DNA from: Wolbachia endosymbiont (group A) of Anomoia purmunda
GTDB lineage: Bacteria; Pseudomonadota; Alphaproteobacteria; Rickettsiales; Anaplasmataceae
Assembly: GCF_947251545.1 (NCBI RefSeq)
Contig: NZ_OX366362.1
Coordinates: 806,001 to 870,000 of the forward strand
Direction of reading: 5' to 3'
Length of the DNA stretch: 64,000 nucleotides
Made by a program: the position numbers and the translations under genes. Below, piece by piece: positions 36,701 to 45,442 of the stretch. How positions within the stretch are numbered: position 1 is the stretch's first letter; each line of letters starts with the position of its first letter. The notes under the pieces were generated by a model. That model was given only the letters and a program-made list of their open reading frames with translations. It made no database searches and had not been told where the DNA came from.

Positions 36701-37199
36701 CATTCAAAATAACTTAGGAAATAATATCAGGATTAATAATGTTTCTGTTCGTCAGCAAACAGATGGTTGGAATTGTGGTTTATGGGCATTAGAAAATGCT
36801 ACAGATATTAATAGAGTCCTAAATGAAAATCCTGGAGAACAAGTTCAGAATGTTGTAAATATTATGCGTGATTTTCTTGGAAGAGGCCACCCAAACAGAG
36901 ATAGAAATTACTTTCAGAACATAAGAGTGAGCATTTCACAATTATTCAGGAATGATCCGGGATTTCAAGATGTGCAATTGCAAGCATACATTCAAAATAG
37001 AGAACAAATTGATCCATTACTACGTACTTATCTAGAATTAGGATATCACAGAGTGGGAGGAGGGTGTGGACCAGTAGAAGCACCTATATCGCTTAGTGTT
37101 AGTGATTCCAGTAATTTTGGTGGCCTGCCACAGTCGAGTTTAGAAGGTCCTGAAGCTAGTCGTGTTTCTGACCTTAGCAAAGGTAAAGGCGGTAGGTAG
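33768..37199 (+). CDS. cidB: Cytoplasmic incompatibility factor CidB (CifB, type I) with Ulp1-like deubiquitylase domain
   Basis: CidB is the sperm-modifying toxin of the pair; type I members cleave ubiquitin chains through a C-terminal Ulp1/CE-clan domain. The 1143-residue protein shows the catalytic His946 (NNTHWVTL), Asp965 (GYYADSTA), the oxyanion Gln996/997 and the nucleophile Cys1003 (TDGWNCGLWALENA). All catalytic residues are intact. The long N-terminal two thirds contains the regions reported in other CifB proteins as degenerate PD-(D/E)XK modules. It is about 30 residues shorter than the 1174 I recall for wPip CidB. AAGGGG lies eight bases before the ATG. It is cotranscribed with cidA on spacing and strand. 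Confidence 0.95.
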   Translation: MSNGDGLIRSLVNGDLEGFRQRFESFLDQCPSFLYHVSAGSFLPVFFFSMFSTAHDANILNANERVYFRFDNHGVNPRNGENRNTGNLKVAVYRDGQKVIRCYSISDRPNSDGLRFSTRERNALVQEIRRQNQGLRKEDLNFEQYKVCMHGKGKSQGEAIATVLEAIREKDREDKDKFAKYSASEINFLRQLLGNNMTIKQINGIQLNQNQRAQLDNLVNFAQVAQGQPGISNFMEMLASDRRQDVRDRIRREILPYITDIYDNYRQVLENNIEDRNQRFEGHGFLLGFLANFSHRYTIDIDLDLSPGSSYAAFLVRRQAERENVPIVINLAIFETLSVTALNRAIGHAERLHVSSFIPIHTESRHAVCVGLNFNLNQVPFSMDTVGLQQDRFPLVQRLFECVENEEVGENIRDFLLHHLPAEIPMNAENYNRIFDYITGFAFGSSAFDRHHLQLEGGGEVPVTKYIFRHGDEGLRCLTMVFHAEGSDIVILHIRAHDAQQQEAIDLQALNVNRNNVHAWEVSCTLNDQFELDIDQPNDLGLYHDYQNNNANNFLDGDLVQVPNAENVHGISERVMDDGWKNVGQHRELFQEISGALMPLMDAINVNSEDKFRSILHGTFYASDNPYKVLAMYKVGQTYSLKRGQEEEGERVILTRITEQRLDLLLLRQPTENDPDTHPIGYVLRFAGNAEEVAQKENNAKDRIKELMNKQRGYLLITSGNEVVLFPLIFNAGAERVEGLISIPEGIGREEYVHRLDCGGRDSRPGVLVGPESVIDENPPEGLLSDQTRENLINYIRENPERNRILPFDLGDNRCVSIITFEGSIQQLLEILRSRIRRGDNSIPTAQEIRRQIRDILGNQGIEVNDLLTLEFATRNGHYDYWLQQIDIAHAGRLRYQLRTEGNRTFEVANLARNDGNEHIVRVLNQFRENEEQQRLTLIITLNNTHWVTLVIERQNGNYVGYYADSTATAVPGGITDIIQNNLGNNIRINNVSVRQQTDGWNCGLWALENATDINRVLNENPGEQVQNVVNIMRDFLGRGHPNRDRNYFQNIRVSISQLFRNDPGFQDVQLQAYIQNREQIDPLLRTYLELGYHRVGGGCGPVEAPISLSVSDSSNFGGLPQSSLEGPEASRVSDLSKGKGGR

Positions 37200-37850
37200 A
37201 GGTAATCGGTAGATGAAAGGAGTGTAACAAAAACCTTATGCATCAAGTAAAGATTGTGAGCAAATTTAAAGAAGTTAAGGTGGGTAACCTGTTTTTTCTA
37301 CTTGCAGCAATGTTTCAAAAAGTATAGGTGTAGAGTTGGGTAAAGTTGAATGAGGTTCTTAAATGAGCAGCTATTAATTTGGTAGTATATAACATTAATA
37401 AATTTAAACTATGCAACCATTTCCAGCAACCAAAACCAGCTAGCGTGAGAAGATTTTTTCTTGGAATCGCGTGGTCTACCAAATGATCTGTGCGAACTTT
37501 TTTATATTATAATTTTATTATATGCCAAAACCAGCTACATTGGCTCACTTTCGCTAAATCCACATACGAACTAATTTCCCTGACTGTGTTGCAAAGATTG
37601 CAAGTTCCTATTTTCATAACCCTACTTTTACGTAGCTTGTTCTTACAAAGATACGATCTTTTTGGGATCTTTGAAGAAGTAAATAATTGAAATCTTTGTA
37701 ATACTTGGTTGCAATGTTTTTTAGAGACAAAAGGTATTTTCCTATATCTGAATACAATAAATTTGTAATTCTGAAAAAAATATAAAACTATTGCTAATTA
37801 TAATAATTGTGTAATAATTAAAACATAAGTTTTTAAGTTAAGGTAGTGTC
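37200..37850. other. Non-coding interval after cidB
   Basis: About 650 bases without a convincing gene. A CAAAACCAGCTA motif is repeated near 37429-37441 and 37523-37535. An ACGATCTTTTTGGGATCTTT stretch near 37652 has some dyad symmetry. I see no terminator for the cid operon with a clear stem and T-run. Confidence 0.4.
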
Positions 37851-39776
37851 GTGGGTAATCAATTGGAAGAAGTATCTAGTCCAATAAATATTCAAGCAGA
37901 TTTAGAAGAGAACAGTATGGTTGATGGAATAGAAAAGCGGTCAAAAGAACAAGGTTTTTATGCAACACAGACCATACCAATTTATCAAGTTAATCAAAAT
38001 ATTACGTATTCATATTTAGCTACGCTCGATAGTCACTTAAAAACAGATGAGCATTGTGTACACGAAAGTAATATACATACTGACTTACTTAATTTTGCTT
38101 TTCATGGTTCCTTAGAGAAAGTTCAAGATCTATTAAACAAAGGAGCTAGTGTTGAGATAAAAGACAACAATGGTAACACGCCTTTGCATCTTGCTGCTGG
38201 CAGGGGCCGCTTCGTAATCGTTGGAACCCTGTTAAAAAAAGGAGCTACTGTTGAGGTAATAAACAATGAAGGAGCTACTCCGCTGCATATCGCTGTTCAG
38301 ATGGGTCACTTAAACGTAATTCAAGTTCTACTAGATAATGGTGCTGATGTTGATGCGCAAAAAGATAATGGTGACACTGCCTTACATATTGCTGCTAAAG
38401 CAGGCCACTTAGAAGTAGTTCAAGTTCTATTAGGAAAAGGAGCTAGTGTTGAGGCACGAAACGAAGAAGGATGCACTGCTCTTCATTCTGCTACTGAAAT
38501 GGGTAAATTAAAAGTGGTTGAGTACTTTATAAGTGAAGAAAAAATCAATATTAACCAAGCAACCGATGATAATGACACTCCTTTGCATATTGCCGCTGAA
38601 ATGTGTCACTTAGACGTAGTTCAATTTCTGTTAGAAAAAGGAGCCAGTGTTGAGGTAATAAACAATGAAGGAGCTACTCCGCTGCATATCGCTATTCAGA
38701 TGGGTCACTTAAACGTAATTCAAATTCTACTAGATAATGGTGCTGATGTTGATGCGCAAAAAGATAATGGTGACACTGCCTTACATATTGCTGCTAAAGC
38801 AGGCCACTTAGAAGTAGTTCAAGTTCTATTAGGAAAAGGAGCCAGTGTTGAGGCACGAAACAACGAAGACTGTACTGCTTTGCATATTGCTGCTAGCGAG
38901 GACCACTTAGAAATAGTTAAAGCTCTATTGGGCCAAATGAATAATGCTGACATACGAAAGAATAGTTTCAAATGTGTATTGCATATTGCTGCTCGAGAGG
39001 GTTACTTAGAAATCGTTAAAGCTCTATTAGGCAAAGGTACTGATATTAATGCAACAAACTATGAAGGCGATACTGCTTTAAATGAAGCTGCTGGATGTGG
39101 TCATTTGGAAGTAGTTCAATTTCTGTTAGACAAAGGAGCTAGTTTTGAAGCACGAAACGAAGAAGGATGCACTGCTTTGCATATTGCTTGTGAGGTGGGC
39201 TGTTTAGGCATAGTTAAAGCTCTGTTAGAAAAGGAATCTGATGTTAATGTAGTAAGCGAAAAAAATGGCGATACTCCATTACATGAATCTGCTAGAATGA
39301 ATCGCTACGATATAGTTGAATATCTTGTAGAGGAAGAAAAGGCTACTATTGATGTAAAAAACTTTAGAGGTGAGACTCCTTCCGATTTGGCAGATTCTAA
39401 TGGTTACAAAGATATAGTTAAGTATCTTAGTCTTCGAGTAAGGGAGTGTCCCAAAACCTCGGGAAGTCTGGCTGATGGTAAAAATGTGATACAGTATCAA
39501 AAAGTGACAGAAAATAAACACCTAACTATAACTAATAGAGCAATAAAGACCAGTTTCTGTGTAGGAATAATGACCATGTTGACAAGTGTGGCTATTGGAT
39601 GTACTGCTATTCATCTTAGTTTATCAATATCAGCTACTGCTGCATTGATTGTTGGGGCCATTGCTGGTGGCATTACATATGCAGTATTAAAGCCTAATAG
39701 TAGGCTAAATGAATGTGAAGTGAATAGGCAAAGCTTACCTCAAATGCCTAAGGACGAATGTTGCATGTCATATTAG
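37851..39776 (+). CDS. Ankyrin-repeat protein with two C-terminal membrane segments
   Basis: Start is GTG 37851 with AAGGTAG upstream. The 641-residue protein has about 14 ankyrin repeats between residues 80 and 540, for example GNTPLHLAAGRGRFVIVGTL and GDTALHIAAKAGHLEVVQVL. Near residues 570-620 two hydrophobic helices follow (CVGIMTMLTSVAIGCTAIHL, then AALIVGAIAGGITYAV). This suggests insertion in a membrane, possibly the host vacuole. Two adjacent repeats are nearly duplicated 399 bases apart. It lies downstream of the cid operon, like ankyrin genes beside cif operons in other Wolbachia. Target unknown. Confidence 0.88.
   Translation: MGNQLEEVSSPINIQADLEENSMVDGIEKRSKEQGFYATQTIPIYQVNQNITYSYLATLDSHLKTDEHCVHESNIHTDLLNFAFHGSLEKVQDLLNKGASVEIKDNNGNTPLHLAAGRGRFVIVGTLLKKGATVEVINNEGATPLHIAVQMGHLNVIQVLLDNGADVDAQKDNGDTALHIAAKAGHLEVVQVLLGKGASVEARNEEGCTALHSATEMGKLKVVEYFISEEKININQATDDNDTPLHIAAEMCHLDVVQFLLEKGASVEVINNEGATPLHIAIQMGHLNVIQILLDNGADVDAQKDNGDTALHIAAKAGHLEVVQVLLGKGASVEARNNEDCTALHIAASEDHLEIVKALLGQMNNADIRKNSFKCVLHIAAREGYLEIVKALLGKGTDINATNYEGDTALNEAAGCGHLEVVQFLLDKGASFEARNEEGCTALHIACEVGCLGIVKALLEKESDVNVVSEKNGDTPLHESARMNRYDIVEYLVEEEKATIDVKNFRGETPSDLADSNGYKDIVKYLSLRVRECPKTSGSLADGKNVIQYQKVTENKHLTITNRAIKTSFCVGIMTMLTSVAIGCTAIHLSLSISATAALIVGAIAGGITYAVLKPNSRLNECEVNRQSLPQMPKDECCMSY
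38253..38870 (+). repeat. Internal duplication within ankyrin gene
   Basis: A block starting GAGGTAATAAACAATGAAGG at 38253 recurs at 38652, 399 bases (133 codons) later. It stays almost identical for about 210 bases, covering two ankyrin repeats. This points to recent duplication of a set of four repeats. Confidence 0.85.
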
Positions 39777-39955
39777 TTCTTGCATTTTATGTCATGCGTG
39801 TGAAAATGGTGCGTAGTATTTTTAACCGAGGTGGAGTTATGGAATTGAATAAATTGTAGGAAGTATTAAATTCTGCTAACGCTGATGTTGGTTTAAGTAA
39901 GAGTAATGTAGTTAGTAAAATAGAAGAGAGATTAAAGCAAGTAGATCCAGGTACA

Positions 39956-42280
39956 TTGTGCCAATTAAGTTTTGCTGTTTTAAAAAACAACAAACAAATG
40001 GTAGAAACCCTTATAAAAGGAGGAGCTGATGTTAACACAATTGATGCGTACAATCGTGATCCATTATATTATGCTATCTCACAAGGGAACACAAGAATGG
40101 TAGAGATCCTAATAAAAAATGGAGCAAGTGTTAATAAGAAGTATAATGACGGAAGCACTCCTCTACATCATGCTGTCTTGAGCCAAAAAATAAAAATAGT
40201 AGAGTATCTTATAAACAATGGAGCTGATGTTAATGCGTTAGATGAAAAACGGCGCACTCCATTATACTTAGCTGGACGAAGTACAAAAATGGTCTCGATT
40301 CTCATGAAGAAGGGGGCATTACCTTTACTGGAAAACAGAGATATTGAATTTTTAAAGGATCTAGCTAAACGCATTAAAGATGATGATACAGAGTATTTAA
40401 AGGAGGTAAAGGTAGAACAGAAGGAGGGGCGGGTAGATGATAAGTATGAGTCAATTAAATACTCGTTGCTGCTTAGTGATAACAGCTCTTTGACCTCTAT
40501 TATTAAAAGGGAAAAATTCAAAAATTTAATATCTGATTGGTCTTTCAACGTACCTGATTTAAAAGATAACCAAAAAAATTTGAATAAGGCACTGTTAAAT
40601 CTTCTTACAGACTTTCCATTTTGTGACATTACAAGGTTTGAGGACTTTTTACACGATAACAAAGGTGATGATCTAAAAGCTGTTCTCAATCTTCAAAGGG
40701 GAGAATCCAAATTGACAATACTACATGTAATACAAGGTATGGAGTATTTAGCAGTGGAAAAAGACATAGGTTGTGCAGTTAGTGCATTTATGACTTTACT
40801 TTTAAAATCTGGTGCTGATCCTAACATAGTTAACAGTGAAGGGCAAACACCTTTGCACTATGCTGCTTATTATAATACTTTAAATATACCTTTGCTTCTG
40901 AAAAAAGGAGCACGTGGTCAAACTGACAGACAAGGAAAAACTCCTCTAGACATTGTAATTATTAACAAAAAACCTTTTGAAGTGAATCTTTTAGAACAGA
41001 TCTTTTTAACTCAGGAGCAATTGGAAGCAAAAAATGATTTAGAAGGTATTTGCGGTCATAGCTTTAACACTAATCGACTAAGAAAGTTTTTCAATCAGCA
41101 CAAAGGAAATGAAGGTCTTAAAGAGATTCTCAATCTTCCTGATTGCGAAGGAAAGTCTCGAGTTTTTCAAAAGATTAGGGAGGCTTGTTATGGTAATGAA
41201 ACTCATTTCAAAGAAGCAAAAAAGTTGCTGCTAGAAGCAGGAGCGATTGATTACGAAGAGTGGAAGGACAAAAAACGTTTGCCTAAGCTTAGAACTCTAT
41301 GGGATGATTTAATATTAGATCAGTCGGAAAAGTTGAAAATATTTTTGGGTAGGGTAAATAAATCCAAAGATATAGATGAGTTAAAACGCGTTGTAAACGA
41401 AGCTATAGAACTTGGGGTAAGGCTGAACTTTCCTAACCAGGGTAGTATATACGGAAAGGTATATGAAAAGGAATATAGTTTTACAGATTTTGTGATAAGA
41501 AAGATTAGTGAATTAAGAAAGAGTTCCGAAGGTTCAAGGAATATAGAAGTTGCTAGTGGTATAGTATGTCAATTGATATCAAAAGGGGCAATTTTGTACA
41601 ACATAAGCAGTATATATGTAATTGACGAACTGGAAGAGTTTGAAAGCCACAAAGCTAATATGAAAAACGCTTATGCAGATTATGAGAATCGTGCTTTAGA
41701 TTTCATAACAATCGTTCAAAGCGCAACAAGTGGTAAGGTAAGAGACGTAAAAATCGACAACTCTACTCTCTATCTTGAATATTCACAGGATAGTAAAGTA
41801 GATGTTGCAAATATTACAAATGGAGCAAGGGGTTTAGGTATCACTCAGGAAGGTGTACAATACGGAAGAAATATAATAAAGATAGGTAAGAGTGAGGTAG
41901 AAATTATAACGGAAAACGCTATAAGGAATTATGTAGGCCTAGCAGATGGTAGTAATATAGTATTGACTTTCGATACTGGCTTGGGAGAGTTGGAAGTGAG
42001 ATTATACCCTGATAAGCAAAATCTAATAAAGGTAGAAGTAGAAGATCAAGAAAAGTGGAAAAAATTACAGAATTGTGAGGAACGAATAGGGGAACAATGT
42101 TTGCTTGGTGGGTGTTCAGTACGTGATGCTATTGAACGAGGTTTTTTTACTAGATCTGGAGAGTTGATTCGTTCTGAAACAATTAATCAATCTGATGCAA
42201 CAAAAGTGGACTCTTGGACAAAGCGCGAAAAAATGAGAAAAGCTTCAAGTCTTGAAGAAACAGTAGGCCGTTTTCTATAA
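39956..42280 (+). CDS. Large ankyrin-repeat protein, original start cut off by a stop codon
   Basis: The probable original start is ATG 39839, with GAGGTGG upstream, but codon 7 is TAG (39857-39859). The frame then stays open to 42280. A restart at TTG 39956 or ATG 39998 would give about 760-774 residues. There are four to five ankyrin repeats at residues 10-120 (NRDPLYYAISQGNTRMVEIL, GSTPLHHAVLSQKIKIVEYL) and two more near 270-340. The C-terminal half is unlike any family I know. Without a good start, expression is uncertain. It follows the 641-residue ankyrin gene by about 60 bases. Confidence 0.65.
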   Translation: MCQLSFAVLKNNKQMVETLIKGGADVNTIDAYNRDPLYYAISQGNTRMVEILIKNGASVNKKYNDGSTPLHHAVLSQKIKIVEYLINNGADVNALDEKRRTPLYLAGRSTKMVSILMKKGALPLLENRDIEFLKDLAKRIKDDDTEYLKEVKVEQKEGRVDDKYESIKYSLLLSDNSSLTSIIKREKFKNLISDWSFNVPDLKDNQKNLNKALLNLLTDFPFCDITRFEDFLHDNKGDDLKAVLNLQRGESKLTILHVIQGMEYLAVEKDIGCAVSAFMTLLLKSGADPNIVNSEGQTPLHYAAYYNTLNIPLLLKKGARGQTDRQGKTPLDIVIINKKPFEVNLLEQIFLTQEQLEAKNDLEGICGHSFNTNRLRKFFNQHKGNEGLKEILNLPDCEGKSRVFQKIREACYGNETHFKEAKKLLLEAGAIDYEEWKDKKRLPKLRTLWDDLILDQSEKLKIFLGRVNKSKDIDELKRVVNEAIELGVRLNFPNQGSIYGKVYEKEYSFTDFVIRKISELRKSSEGSRNIEVASGIVCQLISKGAILYNISSIYVIDELEEFESHKANMKNAYADYENRALDFITIVQSATSGKVRDVKIDNSTLYLEYSQDSKVDVANITNGARGLGITQEGVQYGRNIIKIGKSEVEIITENAIRNYVGLADGSNIVLTFDTGLGELEVRLYPDKQNLIKVEVEDQEKWKKLQNCEERIGEQCLLGGCSVRDAIERGFFTRSGELIRSETINQSDATKVDSWTKREKMRKASSLEETVGRFL

Positions 42281-42336
42281 TGAAGTGATGGTGATGTTAA
42301 GTTAACATTTTAAAAGATTTTTTGAGAAATTTGTCT

Positions 42337-42383
42337 TATTTGTATCTGTTCAACCAGTGGTATCGACTTAAGAGCTTCAATTG
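42337..42383. repeat. Degenerate copy of an inverted-repeat end sequence
   Basis: GTATCTGTTCAACCAGTGG ... TCGACTTAAGAGCTTCA resembles the 32-bp repeat that flanks 52657-52953 plus its neighbouring AGAGCCTTCA. Confidence 0.45.
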
Positions 42384-42409
42384 ACGTCCAAAAGAATGTG
42401 ATTTTTAAC

Positions 42410-43854
42410 CATACGCGTCAAGTTAAGAAGCAAGGGTAAGAAAATTCAATGAACTTAAGGTGGATACTCTAGTTTTTCTATATCTATCTTTCACAGAAAA
42501 TTGTGACCAGTCTGTGGTAAGTTTTTTCAGGAAAATTCTCAAATTATTAATTTTACTGCTTAACGCTAAAAACAACTCCCTAATCCTTCTTTTTAATTCA
42601 ATGAATGCCTTTGTTAAACTCAGCTCTGTATTCTCTTTCAGTTTTATACAACCAACTATTCCATGAAATATAAGAATTGCGCACAATTTAGCGTATAGTT
42701 CACATAATACTCTGTATGGTTTTCCTTTAAGTTCGTCAAGCCTGATGTGACTCTTATACAATTTAAATAATAATTCAATCTGCCATCTTACCCTGTAAAC
42801 TGTTAATACTTGTTCAGCGCTGATTTTACTCTCTGGAACGTTAGTTATGAATATCGACCAATCCAGCAATTTTTGATTCTTTTGAGAAGATGTATATCCA
42901 TGTGATTTTGCTAACTTATTAGCCCTTCTTCTTCTAATTATAGACTGTTCTTCAGTTAATTTTTGACATATAATTCTCACTTTAATTTTTACTTCTTTTC
43001 CTAATAGCACTTCCATCTCTAGAAGGGATTGACCTTCTAAACATTCCAACAACTCTATTTTTTGATTTGTTTCTATATCATATATATTGGTATCAGACTT
43101 ATAACGACTAACAAAATATGCACCTGCTTCATCAATCTGTTTAAAAGAACTAGGCACAAAGTAGCACAAATCAAATATTAGCAAATCATTGGCTGATAAA
43201 CCGTTCAGATAATCCCTATAACCTTGATCCGACCTTATTCCTTCTATTAAATTTAACTTATCTAGCGCTTGGTTCAGGTAATCAAAGACTAACTGCAGCT
43301 TTATTCCTGATTTGGTATTACTCTCACAATCTCTATAGCTACTCCCATATCCTTTGTACATATCTTCCATGCTACTGGGCAGGCTAATATAGCTACTATC
43401 CAATAGCTTAATGCTTCTAAATTGCTTCAAAATTCTGCAATCAACCTGTAAGCTGTTTTTAAATAAAACTAAAGATTCATTATACATTCTTTTCATAAAT
43501 TCCACTGCTTCTTCAGTAAATCTAAAATCCAAACCCTGTTTTGTAATTTCTATCGAGTCTCCATTTAGCAATTGGCACATTGTTTCTATGCTACAATCAC
43601 CAACTCCTATGTTACCAAAAACCATAGCTTTTATGAATGATGAGCCATTAAGTTTTCTCTTTCTTTTTATAAAACCTACTGCAATTGATATTTCGTCTGC
43701 TTTTTCATTAAAGAATTCATTGAGGTCTTTTGATAAGCAAGCTATTCTGTCCATTGTAAGTTCTCTCATTCACATATCCAAGAGAACTTATACCTTATTC
43801 TTTTCCTTCACTCTATCAATTTTACTTACACTTTTCCTTAACTTGACGCGTATG
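42410..43854 (-). mobile_element. IS4-family insertion sequence, copy B (full length)
   Basis: 1445 bases bounded by perfect 18-base inverted repeats CATACGCGTCAAGTTAAG / CTTAACTTGACGCGTATG. Its right edge cuts into an older IS110 remnant at 43855. Confidence 0.93.
42423..43769 (-). CDS. IS4-family transposase (intact)
   Basis: The 448-residue DDE transposase has all catalytic landmarks: first Asp in IKLLDSSYISLP, second in LLIFDLCYFVP, and the third-acid motif YRVRWQIELLFKLYK (Y-x2-R-x3-E-x6-K). It differs from copy A by carrying the 45-residue block and by point changes (GLY-Cys in DLCYF, Gly in LLNGDS). This is the only complete copy visible and could supply transposase to copy A. Confidence 0.92.
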   Translation of the reverse strand: MRELTMDRIACLSKDLNEFFNEKADEISIAVGFIKRKRKLNGSSFIKAMVFGNIGVGDCSIETMCQLLNGDSIEITKQGLDFRFTEEAVEFMKRMYNESLVLFKNSLQVDCRILKQFRSIKLLDSSYISLPSSMEDMYKGYGSSYRDCESNTKSGIKLQLVFDYLNQALDKLNLIEGIRSDQGYRDYLNGLSANDLLIFDLCYFVPSSFKQIDEAGAYFVSRYKSDTNIYDIETNQKIELLECLEGQSLLEMEVLLGKEVKIKVRIICQKLTEEQSIIRRRRANKLAKSHGYTSSQKNQKLLDWSIFITNVPESKISAEQVLTVYRVRWQIELLFKLYKSHIRLDELKGKPYRVLCELYAKLCAILIFHGIVGCIKLKENTELSLTKAFIELKRRIRELFLALSSKINNLRIFLKKLTTDWSQFSVKDRYRKTRVSTLSSLNFLTLAS

Positions 43855-44000
43855 GGCAGTTAATCTCCCCCACGAAGTCTTCTTTCTACTCCCTGGGCAG
43901 AAAGTGCTTCAGAAAAACATCCAACCTGCCACCTATCCACTCTGAGAAGTTATTATCTTCTCTTGCTTCCAACCAAGCAATACTTATTCATACCATCTCC
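43855..44000 (-). mobile_element. Left-end remnant of a type 2 IS110 element
   Basis: 43855-44000 matches about 9668-9822, the non-coding left end of the IS110-type element at 8.5-9.8 kb. The rest of that element, including its transposase, is absent. It is truncated by IS4 copy B. Confidence 0.75.
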
Positions 44001-44147
44001 TCCTGTTTCATATAGTTCTTTGAAACGATAAAACGTATCCCTTGAATATCCCATCACTTTACATGCCTGTCCTAATTGTTTTGCAAGTTCTAGCAATCCT
44101 AACTTTGGTTTTAGTATTTTTTCTTGTGTTGTACCCATATCTGACAC
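44001..44147 (-). pseudogene. N-terminal fragment of an IS481-family transposase
   Basis: Reading down from 44138: MGTTQEKILKPKLGLLELAK, then a helix-turn-helix region (QACKVMGYSRDTFYRFKELY). That is the usual start of IS481-type transposases as I recall, with a few codons missing after AKQLG. Similarity stops at ETGG where IS110 sequence begins. From 44148 to 44450 nothing is recognised. Confidence 0.6.
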
Positions 44148-44450
44148 TCCTTTAAAATTTGTTTATATTTTTATCTTACTTTATCAGCCTGTCAGATCAA
44201 GTCTAAACTATTACAAGAAGTTTAATTTTTAGTAAATATGTCATTATTTAAAAATATGCAAGAAGCTTTACAGAAACTTAACATAATTTTATCATAAAAA
44301 TATCATTCTTAAGTCCTATGTAAAAACAAATTTTGGCACTAATTTAATTAACTATGAGCTGGATAAATTGGAAAATAAATTTTGTTTACTTTTACAACAC
44401 CTTAAGATCTAATGTCACTTTATCAATCAAAAATATTACAATAGGCTAGT

Positions 44451-45380
44451 ATGTTCCTTACTCTTTTTCTCAAAATATTACCTATTTATATTACAATATT
44501 TATTGGTTACTTAGCAGGAAAATATCTTAAAATTGATAGAAATACTATATCTCAAATACTCTTTTATATAGCTAATCCAATAGTGATTTTATATGGAGTC
44601 TCTCATACAGAAGTTAATTTAAAAGTAATTTCTCTGCCGATTTTGATATGGTTTATAGGTAGCACTATGTCCTTATCAGTGTATTATCTTTCTTCTTTTT
44701 TATTTAAGGATAACACAAGAAACATATTAGCATTTAGCTCGGGCAGCACAAGTATGGGTTATTTTGGCCTGCCGATTGCCATGGCTTTATTTGATGAAGA
44801 TTCAGTATCTGTATATGTTGTTTGTTATATAGGAATGGCGTTGTTTGAAAATAGCTTAGGATTTTACATAGCCGCAAATGGTATTTATACCGCAAAAGAA
44901 TGCATATTAAAGTTGTTCAAACTTCCTTCGCTTTATGCGATGGTTCTGGGCTTCTTTTTAAGTATATACGATATACAAATACCTACTTTTTTAACAGATG
45001 TTATGATGAATATTAGAAGTACATTTGTTACACTAGGAATGGTGCTACTTGGAGTGAGCATTGCGAATATTACAAGCTTTAAAGTAGATTGGAAGCTTGC
45101 TTTGATCACTATTACAGCAAAGTACGTATTCTGGCCACTGTTTGTTTTAGGAATTGTCCTTTTAGACAAGCATGTTATAGGTATATACGATGAGAGCATA
45201 TATAAAGCACTGATGTTGCTAGCTATTATTCCAGTTTCTGGGTCCAGTATAATACTTGCTAATATTTTGAATTATCAACCAGATAAAGCTACTCTGTTGC
45301 TTCTAATCAGTACTGCAGTGGGACTATTTTATGTTCCACTAATAATATCATTATTTTTTACTAAACTTGTTCCTTTTTGA
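44451..45380 (+). CDS. AEC-family transporter (auxin efflux carrier/malate permease-like)
   Basis: Inner-membrane carrier of 309 residues with about ten hydrophobic helices. The N-terminal ILPIYITIFIGYLAGKYLKI and the mid-protein GSTSMGYFGLPIAMALF motif are family hallmarks. The C-terminal IIPVSGSSIILANILNY repeats the same pattern in the second half. Members export or exchange organic acids such as malate; substrate unknown here. Starts at ATG 44451 after a 300-base AT-rich gap. Confidence 0.85.
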   Translation: MFLTLFLKILPIYITIFIGYLAGKYLKIDRNTISQILFYIANPIVILYGVSHTEVNLKVISLPILIWFIGSTMSLSVYYLSSFLFKDNTRNILAFSSGSTSMGYFGLPIAMALFDEDSVSVYVVCYIGMALFENSLGFYIAANGIYTAKECILKLFKLPSLYAMVLGFFLSIYDIQIPTFLTDVMMNIRSTFVTLGMVLLGVSIANITSFKVDWKLALITITAKYVFWPLFVLGIVLLDKHVIGIYDESIYKALMLLAIIPVSGSSIILANILNYQPDKATLLLLISTAVGLFYVPLIISLFFTKLVPF

Positions 45381-45442
45381 TCAAAAAATTGAGCGCTTCC
45401 ACAACCATTATTTTGGTAAAGTCAATCTCTAGCTATACACTG

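Noticed and set aside
33768..37199. CidB as a nuclease-type (CinB-like) toxin
   Set aside because: The C-terminus has a complete Ulp1-type His/Asp/Gln/Cys set. I saw no intact PD-(D/E)XK pair in the N-terminal region to support nuclease activity, and the known type I modules are degenerate.
44148..44450. tRNA or small RNA gene in the AT-rich gap
   Set aside because: No cloverleaf-like pairing or CCA-type end could be found. The same search by eye failed in the other gaps.
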